Below, one piece after another: positions 48,901-54,997 of a DNA stretch of 64,000 nt. Source of the stretch: Bacteroidota bacterium. Lineage in GTDB: Bacteria > Bacteroidota > Bacteroidia > 2-12-FULL-35-15. A program made the translations under genes and the position numbers. How positions within the stretch are numbered: the stretch's first letter is position 1; each line of letters begins with the position of its first letter. Where the stretch lies: contig SXIH01000062.1 of NCBI GenBank assembly GCA_005772895.1, forward strand, positions 120,761-184,760, given 5' to 3'. Below the pieces are notes generated by a model that did no database searches, had not been told where the DNA came from, and saw nothing but the letters and a program-made list of their open reading frames with translations.

Positions 48901-49467
48901 ATTTCAAGTATTTTAAATCTTCAATCGTCTTATGTAAAAGACGAAGGGACGCTACAAATTTTAAAAGAAAGCCAGAATAGAATCAAGTCAATGGCATTTA
49001 TTCATGAAAGTTTGTACCAAACAAAGGATTTTTCAAGTATTAATTTTACCGAATATGTTGTAAATCTGTCCCAAAACCTGATTCATTCATATTCAAATTT
49101 TGATAATGAAGTAAAATTAAATCTTGACATTCAAAATGTTTTTCTTAATTTAGACCTGGCGATACCTTGCGGGCTAATTATTAACGAAATTGTGTCTAAT
49201 GCTTTAAAGTATGCTTTTGCCGACAATAGCGAGGGAGGGGAGATAAGCATTAAAATGCAGATAAAAGGGGACAATTTAGAGCTTAGAATAGGAGATAATG
49301 GCAAGGGTTTGCCTGAAAACATTGATTATAGAAATACTGAGTCGCTCGGATTACAATTAGTTGTAACTTTGACCGACCAATTGAGTGGGACAATAGAATT
49401 GGATTTAACAAAAGGAACAAACTACACCATTATATTTAAACATAACCAAGTAAAAAACCGCATATAA
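45973..49467 (+). CDS. Multi-PAS sensor kinase of the HisKA_2 type
   Basis: A 1164-residue soluble kinase with no membrane helix. A short coiled coil (10-35) is followed by about seven PAS/PAC units (around 50-160, 165-280, 290-405, 415-535, 545-660, 700-810 and 820-940), visible by recurring GYxxxE segments and DI(T/S) linkers such as IEGISRDITKQK. The HisKA_2 phosphoacceptor is in EVHHRVKNNLQVISSILNLQSS (about 965-985), and the ATPase has N box INEIVSNALKYAFAD and GDNGKGLPE. It starts 16 bp after the MORN-like gene and ends one base before the LytTR regulator, its very likely partner. Confidence 0.92.
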   Translation: MTLSSKTKSELILEVKKLQRKLNLAEKKQEQKSPKNQVGSNCSKWDSYYKNSLNIILVVDKNGNILDINRVSKATKRENVIGKKIYSFVEKESAQTIKKAIDSVFKTKKSQEYNSWRQDEKGATHYYKSKATAIIENKKVIAVVVDATEITKEVSSHLQLKESEQKFRMLTENATDLIYRCRVFPEFRYEYISPSVKSITGYSAEDFYSQPFLGFKIVHPDDVHLLGDSENLIKKKSKIRNVKGPEVIVRWIKKDGSVIWTETRNKPVFDKKNRLIAIEGISRDITKQKTSEEKLKDSEERFKILSNATFEGIIFSENGKIIDANDQFVQMYGYKSSEEIIGKSLIDDFVVEDQKSLARKFVRLAVAKPWEVDTIKKDGTIITVETKGQNIPYFGKTIRATVIYNITERKKYEFNLRESERTLSTLMNNLPGMAYRCNNDEKWTMRFVSKGFQELTGYNPKDIINNNKRSFADIIHPNDRNLGKKEIKKALETHTPFEIEYRLITASGQAKWVWEKGEGVFSDDGKLLFLEGFITDIGDKKQFEQELKRSRENYKSLVDYSPDGVIIHIDGIVKFANPSALKLIGVDGYDELENTPVFDFILPEYHQNVLERTSKTKEGANLDFIEIKIKNKKGDIVDLETKPTLIRFNGQEAIQVVFHDISAKKLSAKEQTRAQIAEETNELLEQEITKRKVIQLELQESQKYTRLIINGSLDMICASDRKGFITEFNEAAQKTFGYKLEEVLGKHVSMLYESPEQRVKITDEELYKKGVYAGEVVNKRKNGEKFIAYLSASVLKNETGEVIGAMGVSRDISELKRAEETLRTQSAKFNAIIESSSHFIWTVDKNYCFTTFNQNFNKEVEARYGESPKLGSPMVFISQGAEKTYNDFLIKKYEGAFAGEPQYFDISFFDKKGTENWREIYLNPILAEDGSVMEVSGISHDITEKKISEERIRLSLQEKEVLLKEVHHRVKNNLQVISSILNLQSSYVKDEGTLQILKESQNRIKSMAFIHESLYQTKDFSSINFTEYVVNLSQNLIHSYSNFDNEVKLNLDIQNVFLNLDLAIPCGLIINEIVSNALKYAFADNSEGGEISIKMQIKGDNLELRIGDNGKGLPENIDYRNTESLGLQLVVTLTDQLSGTIELDLTKGTNYTIIFKHNQVKNRI

Positions 49468-49468
49468 A

Positions 49469-50221
49469 ATGTCAAAAACAAACATTCTTATAGTTGAAGA
49501 CGAAAGCATTGTAGCAAAAGATATTCAACATAGCCTTAAAAAGCTCGGATACACAGTTGTTGGAATGTATTCAACAGGTGAAGATGCAATTAAAACTGCT
49601 GAAGAAACCAAACCGGATTTGGTGTTAATGGACATCATGCTAAAAGGTGATATGAGTGGAATTGACGCAGCCGGGCAAATCCGTGAGAAGTTCAATATAC
49701 CAATCATTTATTTGACAGCTTATGCCGATGAAAGTACTTTAAGCAAAGCAAAAGTTTCAGAACCTTACGGATATATTATCAAACCATTCAAAGAAATTGA
49801 TTTACACACATCAATTGAAATGGCTATTTACAAGCACGAGAAAGAAACAGATGTTAAAAAAGAAAGAGATTTCTTATACTCTATTGTAGAAAACAAAGAA
49901 TCAAAAGACATCATTTTCGTAAAATCAAATTCACGTTTGGTAAAAGTAAAAACCAGCGATATTTATTTTGTAGAAGCATTAAAAGATTACGTTGTTATTA
50001 ATACAAACAGCGCACGTTATACCATTCACAGCACGATGAAAGACATTGAGAAAAAATTGCCAACCAGCGATTTTATCCGTGTTCACCGCTCTTTCATAGT
50101 TCGCATTGATAAAATTGTTGCGATTGAACAACCGAATTTAATTTTAGAAGAAGACAAAAAATTAATTCCAATCGGTGGTTCTTACAAAGATGATTTGGCT
50201 AAGAGATTGAATATGATCTAG
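49469..50221 (+). CDS. LytTR-family response regulator
   Basis: A 250-residue DNA-binding response regulator. The receiver domain (5-122) has Asp55 in LVLMDIML as phosphoacceptor, plus Thr/Lys switch residues (YLTAYAD, IIKPF). A LytTR domain (about 150-248) carries SRLVKVKTSDIYFVEALKDYVVINT and FIRVHRSFIVRIDKI. It would bind DNA direct repeats when phosphorylated by the adjoining PAS kinase. Targets are not known; the T9SS locus just upstream is a reasonable guess. A terminator follows at 50296. Confidence 0.93.
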   Translation: MSKTNILIVEDESIVAKDIQHSLKKLGYTVVGMYSTGEDAIKTAEETKPDLVLMDIMLKGDMSGIDAAGQIREKFNIPIIYLTAYADESTLSKAKVSEPYGYIIKPFKEIDLHTSIEMAIYKHEKETDVKKERDFLYSIVENKESKDIIFVKSNSRLVKVKTSDIYFVEALKDYVVINTNSARYTIHSTMKDIEKKLPTSDFIRVHRSFIVRIDKIVAIEQPNLILEEDKKLIPIGGSYKDDLAKRLNMI

Positions 50222-50244
50222 GTTTTTGCTCGCAGATACCGCAG

Positions 50245-50262
50245 TCCCGATAGCTATCGGGA
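50245..50262. repeat. 18-bp palindrome (TCCCGATAGCTATCGGGA)
   Basis: TCCCGATAGCTATCGGGA is a perfect palindrome flanked by near-direct copies of CGCAGATA (about 50231 and 50265). It lies between the LytTR stop and the terminator. Such palindromes are common interspersed elements in Bacteroidota genomes. Confidence 0.55.
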
Positions 50263-50295
50263 TTCGCAGATAATTTTTTTGATATATTATTTATT

Positions 50296-50324
50296 AAAAA
50301 CGCCACCTCATCGGTGGCGTTTTT
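50296..50324. terminator. Bidirectional terminator between response regulator and converging gene
   Basis: AAAAACGCCACC (50296-50307) pairs perfectly with GGTGGCGTTTTT (50313-50324) over a five-base loop. A/T tracts on both ends let it work for the plus-strand LytTR operon and the minus-strand gene that ends at 50329. Confidence 0.9.
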
Positions 50325-50328
50325 CTTT

Positions 50329-50646
50329 TTAATCAGCAATTAGTGTGACGTTTAATTTCCTTTTTCCTTCTGGAATAGTTTTAGAAGTAATCGTGTCGTT
50401 GCCAGAGATTACAAACACATTAACAGGATAATCTGTTCCGGATTTTTTCAGTCTTGCACGAAATGAGCCATCCGTTTTGGATATAGTTTCTACATTAGCA
50501 TTTTCCATTAAATCAATCTGAAATTCATGATAATCAACAGATATTTTAGCATTAGGAATGGGCTTGTTGTTTTTGTCAATAACAATCCCTTGAATTTTTA
50601 TACTCGGGAAAAAAATGTAAACAAAGAAAGTCGCAATGTATCCCAT
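50329..50646 (-). CDS. Small membrane-anchored carboxypeptidase-regulatory-like protein
   Basis: A 105-residue protein with an N-terminal hydrophobic anchor (about 1-15) and one beta-sandwich like the carboxypeptidase regulatory domain: IKIQGIVIDKNNKPIPNAKISVDY, then KTDGSFRARLKKSGTDYPVNVFV. No enzyme residues are seen. It lies downstream of rnr on the same strand, separated by a heptamer tract, and ends at the bidirectional terminator. The function is unknown. Confidence 0.6.
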   Translation of the reverse strand: MGYIATFFVYIFFPSIKIQGIVIDKNNKPIPNAKISVDYHEFQIDLMENANVETISKTDGSFRARLKKSGTDYPVNVFVISGNDTITSKTIPEGKRKLNVTLIAD

Positions 50647-50659
50647 ATGTTTTTAATTG

Positions 50660-50696
50660 AGCATGTTGTCTACTTTTTATTTTGTCTACTGGCTTT
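50660..50696. repeat. GTAGACA-type heptamer tract downstream of rnr
   Basis: Read on the minus strand, CAGTAGACAAAA and AAAGTAGACAACA occur within 30 bp, starting 8 bp after the rnr stop. This matches the tracts at 1250-1393 and 28616-28652 in sequence and in position (3' of a minus-strand gene). Confidence 0.55.
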
Positions 50697-50703
50697 TTTT
50701 CTT

Positions 50704-53115
50704 TTACACCTCAAACCCCCATTCATCCAAAAACGCATTGCCAGTAGAAGGCTTTGGTGGCTTAGGTTCAGAAGGCCTTTCAAATGAATCGGAAACATTT
50801 TTGTTCTGTTTGTTCCTTTCCGTTGCCGATTTCATTTCCTCTTTATAATTTTTACTTTTCGCTTTATGTTGCTCGCGCTTAGATAATGGTCGTTGCTGTT
50901 CTTTTGACTTATAACTTTCTCCTTTTGGCTTTTCTTCCAACACCTCCACCAATGCAAAATCCAATTGTTTTTTTACTAAGTCGGCACGCTTAATCTCAAT
51001 TCTCACATTATCTCCAAGGGTTAATACTTTTCCGAACTTTCTTCCACGCAAACAATAATTGTCTTCATCAAAATAATAATTGTCGTCACGCAATTCACGA
51101 ATTCGTACCATTCCTTCACAATGATTTTCAATGATCTCAACAAAAATCCCCCATTCCGTAACACCCGAAATCACGCCATCAAACTCTTCTCCGATTTTAT
51201 CCGTTAAGTATTGAACTTGTTTGTATTTAATGGAAGAGCGTTCCGCATCGGCCGCCAGCTTCTCCATATCGGAGGAGTGCTTGCATTGTTCTTCTAATTT
51301 ATCGATGTCGGGATTTTTTCCTCCGTCTAAATAATGTTGCAGCAAACGATGCACCATTACATCCGGATATCTTCTGATAGGAGAAGTAAAGTGTGTGTAG
51401 TAATCAAATCCTAATCCGTAGTGACCAATATTTTTTGTTGTGTAAACAGCCTTCGCCATCGTACGGATAGCAAGCATTTCAATCATCCCCGATTCTTTTT
51501 TCTCGTTTACTTCTTTCAATAAATTATTCATTGAATCGGCAACAGTGTTGATGTTTTTTACATTTAATTTATAACCAAACTTCGCCACAAACTCTGAGAA
51601 GTTTTGCAACTTATCCGGATTTGGTTTGTCGTGAATACGGTATACAAACGGTCTTTGACTTTCTTTGCTATTTCCCTTTTGGTCTTGTGTCTTGTATCTT
51701 GTGTCTTGCTTTTTCTTCCCAACAAACTCCGCCACTTTTCTGTTCGCCAAAAGCATAAAATCTTCAATCAATTGATTGGAATCTTTCGCTGTCTTAAAAA
51801 ATACGCCCGTTGGATTTCCTGATTCATCCAAATGAAATTTCACTTCCATTTTTTCAAAAGCAATGCTCCCTTTTTTAAAACGATTCGTACGCAATATTTT
51901 GGCTAATCTATCTAACGTTAAAATCTCTTCTTTAAAATCTCCTTCTTCTGTTTCAATTACTTCTTGAGCTTCTTCATAAGTAAAGCGTCTGTCGGAATTA
52001 ATAATTGTTCTTCCAAACCATTCTGCCACCACCTCTGCATCGTCCGCCATTTCAAACACAGAGGAGAAACACAGTTTTTCTTCATTCGGACGAAGAGAAC
52101 AAACGTTGTTTGATAAAACTTCCGGAAGCATCGGAACGACCCTATCCACAAGGTAAACAGAAGTAGCGCGCGAAATTGCTTCTTTGTCAATCATCGAATC
52201 AGGTTTTACGTAATGACTCACATCAGCAATGTGGACGCCAATTTCCCAGTTTCCGTTTTTTAATTTTTGAATGGAAAGCGCATCATCAAAATCTTTTGCA
52301 TCAACAGGATCGATAGTAAACGTGGTTGTTTTTCTAAAATCCCGTCTTTTAGAAATTTCTTCAGCTGTAATTTTAATAGGAATGAGGTCAGCAGCGCGCT
52401 CAACATCTTTCGGAAACTCATTTGGGAGTCCGTATTCCGCTAAAATTGCGTGCATTTCGGTGTTGTTTTCACCAACATCTCCCAACACTGTTTTTATTTC
52501 ACCTATTGGATTTACTCCATTTTTAGGCCATTCTACAATTCTGGCAATTGCTTTTTGTCCATCTTTTGCACCGTTTAGCTTTTCAATTGGGATATAAATA
52601 TCTACGTGTACTTTAATATTGCTTGGAACCAAAAAGGCAAATTTGGGAGAAACCTGTATTGTTCCTACAAATTCTGTCTTGTTGCGCTCGATCACCTCTA
52701 CAATTTCACCTTCTTGTTTTCCTCTTCCCTGCGGAAATACGCGTACTTTAACAAGATCCCCGTGCATGGCATTGAGCGTCTTTTTAGGAGCAACAATCAC
52801 ATCTTTTTCAGTGTCTTCAGATATAATATAGGCGCTTCCTGTGGATGTCATGTCCACTTTTCCTGTAATATATATTTCAGAACGCTTGATTTTAAATTTG
52901 CCACGTTCGGGCTCTATAACGGAGCCATTGTTCTTCAATTCCTCTAAAATAACATTGATTAATTGCCTTTGGCCAAAATCGGTGATTTTTAATTCCGCAG
53001 CTATCTGCTTGTAATTGAGCGCTTTATTTCGGTTGGCAGACAATACTTTTAGTATTTCTTCGAAAAAAAAGCTCTTTTTCTTTCCCTGCGTTTTGCTTTG
53101 AAATTTCTTTGCCAT
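50704..53115 (-). CDS. rnr: Ribonuclease R
   Basis: An 803-residue 3'-5' exoribonuclease of the RNB family: N-terminal winged helix (about 15-75), cold-shock domains, and the RNB core with FTIDPVDAKDFDDALSI (metal-binding Asp cluster), HIADVSHYVKPDS, YLVDRVVPMLP and HFTSPIRRYPDVMVHRLL. An S1 domain (EEFDGVISGVTEWGIFVEII) and a Lys-rich tail follow. Residues about 468-490 (start KKKQDTRYKTQDQK) are an insertion encoded by a 7-bp tandem repeat within the RNB core. RNase R degrades structured RNA and helps quality control with tmRNA. It is divergent from the ECF sigma gene. Confidence 0.95.
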   Translation of the reverse strand: MAKKFQSKTQGKKKSFFFEEILKVLSANRNKALNYKQIAAELKITDFGQRQLINVILEELKNNGSVIEPERGKFKIKRSEIYITGKVDMTSTGSAYIISEDTEKDVIVAPKKTLNAMHGDLVKVRVFPQGRGKQEGEIVEVIERNKTEFVGTIQVSPKFAFLVPSNIKVHVDIYIPIEKLNGAKDGQKAIARIVEWPKNGVNPIGEIKTVLGDVGENNTEMHAILAEYGLPNEFPKDVERAADLIPIKITAEEISKRRDFRKTTTFTIDPVDAKDFDDALSIQKLKNGNWEIGVHIADVSHYVKPDSMIDKEAISRATSVYLVDRVVPMLPEVLSNNVCSLRPNEEKLCFSSVFEMADDAEVVAEWFGRTIINSDRRFTYEEAQEVIETEEGDFKEEILTLDRLAKILRTNRFKKGSIAFEKMEVKFHLDESGNPTGVFFKTAKDSNQLIEDFMLLANRKVAEFVGKKKQDTRYKTQDQKGNSKESQRPFVYRIHDKPNPDKLQNFSEFVAKFGYKLNVKNINTVADSMNNLLKEVNEKKESGMIEMLAIRTMAKAVYTTKNIGHYGLGFDYYTHFTSPIRRYPDVMVHRLLQHYLDGGKNPDIDKLEEQCKHSSDMEKLAADAERSSIKYKQVQYLTDKIGEEFDGVISGVTEWGIFVEIIENHCEGMVRIRELRDDNYYFDEDNYCLRGRKFGKVLTLGDNVRIEIKRADLVKKQLDFALVEVLEEKPKGESYKSKEQQRPLSKREQHKAKSKNYKEEMKSATERNKQNKNVSDSFERPSEPKPPKPSTGNAFLDEWGFEV
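51681..51708 (-). repeat. Four-unit heptamer repeat inside rnr
   Basis: On the minus strand four 7-bp units run in tandem: CAAGACA, CAAGATA, CAAGACA, CAAGACC. They encode about residues 470-479 of RNase R. The 28-bp array is not a multiple of three, yet the frame is open, so adjacent bases must have made up the difference when it arose. Confidence 0.85.
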
Positions 53116-53231
53116 ACCCCAAAAGTGCTATTGATTTATGGATAAATAAAGATTTGTTGATAAAAACTAAAAAAAACTTTATCCATGCAACCAAATAATG
53201 CAACTTTGCATCTATACAACAGAAATCGATT

Positions 53232-53762
53232 ATGACTGATGAGCAAATAGTAAAAGGGTGCATCGATAAGAATGCAATTGCTCAAAAGAACTTGTACGAA
53301 AAATTCTCTCGCAAGATGATGGGTGTATGCCTAAGGTATTGCGACAGTACGGAAGAAGCGGAAGATGTAGTACAAAATGGATTTATAAGTGTATTTGAAA
53401 ATATAGAGTCCTTTAAAGGGACAGGTTCTTTAGAAGGCTGGGTAAGAAAGATAATGGTAAACACAGCGCTAACCAATATCAGAAAAAACAAAAAATTAAA
53501 ACAAAACATTGAGTTGGATAGTGTAGAGTTTATGCTTCCATCCAATATACATACAAACGACAGTTTTGCGACCAAGGATCTTTTAAAGATCATACAATCA
53601 CTACCTGTTGGATTTAAAACAGTTTTTAACCTTTATGCTATTGAGGGCTATTCACACAAAGAGATAGGAGAAATGCTAAACATTTCGGAAGGCACTTCAA
53701 AATCTCAATATTCAAGAGCAAAAGCACACTTACAAAAGATTATACCAATAGAAAGAGAATAA
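53232..53762 (+). CDS. ECF-type RNA polymerase sigma factor
   Basis: A 176-residue sigma-70 family protein with region 2 (about 10-75, CLRYCDSTEEAEDVVQNGFISVFENIESF, then FKGTGSLEGWVRKIMVNTAL) and region 4 (about 115-170, LPVGFKTVFNLYAIEGYSHKEIGEMLNISEGTSKSQYSRAKAHL), without region 1 or 3. It redirects RNA polymerase to a particular promoter set. The membrane-anchored protein with a type B-like domain starts 5 bp after its stop and is the probable anti-sigma partner. It is divergent from rnr (116 bp). Confidence 0.93.
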   Translation: MTDEQIVKGCIDKNAIAQKNLYEKFSRKMMGVCLRYCDSTEEAEDVVQNGFISVFENIESFKGTGSLEGWVRKIMVNTALTNIRKNKKLKQNIELDSVEFMLPSNIHTNDSFATKDLLKIIQSLPVGFKTVFNLYAIEGYSHKEIGEMLNISEGTSKSQYSRAKAHLQKIIPIERE

Positions 53763-53767
53763 ACAAA

Positions 53768-54733
53768 ATGAAGAAAGATAATTTAGAAGATTTATTTAAG
53801 GACTCCTTTGAAAACTTTGAGGCTGACGTTAATCCAAGTGTTTGGAAGAATGTTCAGACAGCAATGAAAGGGGTTGGCTTAGGCTTGTTGGGCAAAATGT
53901 TGCTTAACAAACTAGGTTCTAGTGCGGTTATTTCTATTGTGTCGTCTGCAGCAGCAGTTATTGCTACAGTATTTGTGATGAATGGAACAAAAACAGAAAC
54001 AAAAACAACAGAACCGAAAAAAGAAACTCAGCCTAAAGTTGTTACAGAAGTAGTGAAACCTAGTGTTGATGAAATAAAAACATTTTTAGCTCCGGAAAAA
54101 ATAGAAAAGAAAGAAACTCCGGCTTTAGAAAAGAAAGAAGTTGAACCTAAAAACATAAATGGAGCCATAACAGTTAAGAAAGATAAAAAAGCAATTGAAG
54201 CTTTAATTTCTGATAATCGTATTGCATCTATTTCTTCAAGCTGTGTTGGCGGAACGGTTCCTTTAATTATAAGCCTTTCAAATTTAGGAAGCGGAAAAAT
54301 AAATAAGTGGACATTTAATGATGGAAGCAAACCAATGACAGGTGCAGAGCCAGTGAAATATTTTGATGAGCCGGGTATTTATACAATTACGCTTACTTCA
54401 ACCAGTGCTGACGGAAAAACAGCAGTAGATAGTATTAAGGTAGAAGCATTAGCAAATTCATCAATTTCAACTCCATCAGAATTTACACCTAACGGTGACG
54501 GACAAAATGATTTATTTGTATTTGCCCGCGTGAATGTTGCTAGCTATAATATTACAATTGTAGATAAAGACGCAAATGTTGTTTACGATTATTCTGGAAC
54601 AGATGGAAAGTGGGATGGCAGAACACCAAAAGGGAAAGACGCAAAAGAAGGAACGTATTATTATTTAGTATCTGCAGTTGGTAAGGATGGGAAAACATAT
54701 GAGAAAAAAGGAAAAATTGCTTTAAAAAGATAA
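53768..54733 (+). CDS. Putative anti-sigma protein with PKD-like and T9SS type B-like C-terminal domains
   Basis: A 321-residue protein. Residues 1-34 (MKKDNLEDLFKDSFENFEAD and on) are like the short cytoplasmic parts of Bacteroidota anti-sigma proteins. A membrane helix is at about 53-71, a Lys/Glu/Pro-rich linker at 73-145, a PKD-like domain at 152-226 (WTFNDGSKP, EPGIYTITLTS) and a type B-like domain at 232-321 (SEFTPNGDGQNDLF, KWDGRTPKG, EGTYYYLVSAVG, KGKIALKR). The NRWG motif of real cargo is absent (VDKDANVV instead). There is no signal peptide, so it is inner-membrane anchored and unlikely to be T9SS cargo. The tie to the sigma gene (5 bp) suggests it senses secretion state. Confidence 0.75.
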   Translation: MKKDNLEDLFKDSFENFEADVNPSVWKNVQTAMKGVGLGLLGKMLLNKLGSSAVISIVSSAAAVIATVFVMNGTKTETKTTEPKKETQPKVVTEVVKPSVDEIKTFLAPEKIEKKETPALEKKEVEPKNINGAITVKKDKKAIEALISDNRIASISSSCVGGTVPLIISLSNLGSGKINKWTFNDGSKPMTGAEPVKYFDEPGIYTITLTSTSADGKTAVDSIKVEALANSSISTPSEFTPNGDGQNDLFVFARVNVASYNITIVDKDANVVYDYSGTDGKWDGRTPKGKDAKEGTYYYLVSAVGKDGKTYEKKGKIALKR

Positions 54734-54908
54734 TAAAAATTGGGGCATCGGGAAGAATTTAATTTTGTTTGGTCCAACGTCAAACAAAACAAATTCAAAA
54801 ATATTAATCCTGTTTTTAGCTCTACCACCACTACATACACGATTTTTGTTGCCGGTGTCTCCAATTTTTTAAAATATTTTGAAACCTGTTGCTACTCCAA
54901 TAGGAATT

Positions 54909-54960
54909 AAAACAAAAAGGTATCTCAGCCAAATACTGGTTTTGATACCGTTTTTGTTTT
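54909..54960 (+). terminator. Large hairpin after the anti-sigma gene, overlapping the next promoter
   Basis: AAAACAAAAAGGTATC (54909-54924) pairs with GATACC-G-TTTTTGTTTT (54944-54960) with one bulge, followed by more T residues. A weaker hairpin, TTTTGTTTG/CAAACAAAA, lies at 54763-54789. Either could end the sigma/anti-sigma transcript. The right arm of this one overlaps the promoter of the next gene. Confidence 0.6.
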
Positions 54961-54971
54961 TTGTATTTTTG
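54941..54971 (+). promoter_or_regulatory. Bacteroidota-type promoter for the third T9SS type B gene
   Basis: TTTG (54941-54944), a 19-base spacer, and TATTTTTG (54964-54971) match the consensus exactly. The gene starts at 54998, 26 bp after the -7 box. The arrangement is the same as before the 37630 gene. Confidence 0.65.
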
Positions 54972-54997
54972 CTAAACATTTCAAACTCATCCCTACA

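Noticed and set aside
53768-54733. Ordinary T9SS type B cargo
   Set aside because: There is no signal peptide, a central membrane helix follows a cytoplasmic-like N-terminus, NRWG is missing, and the gene is coupled to a sigma factor.
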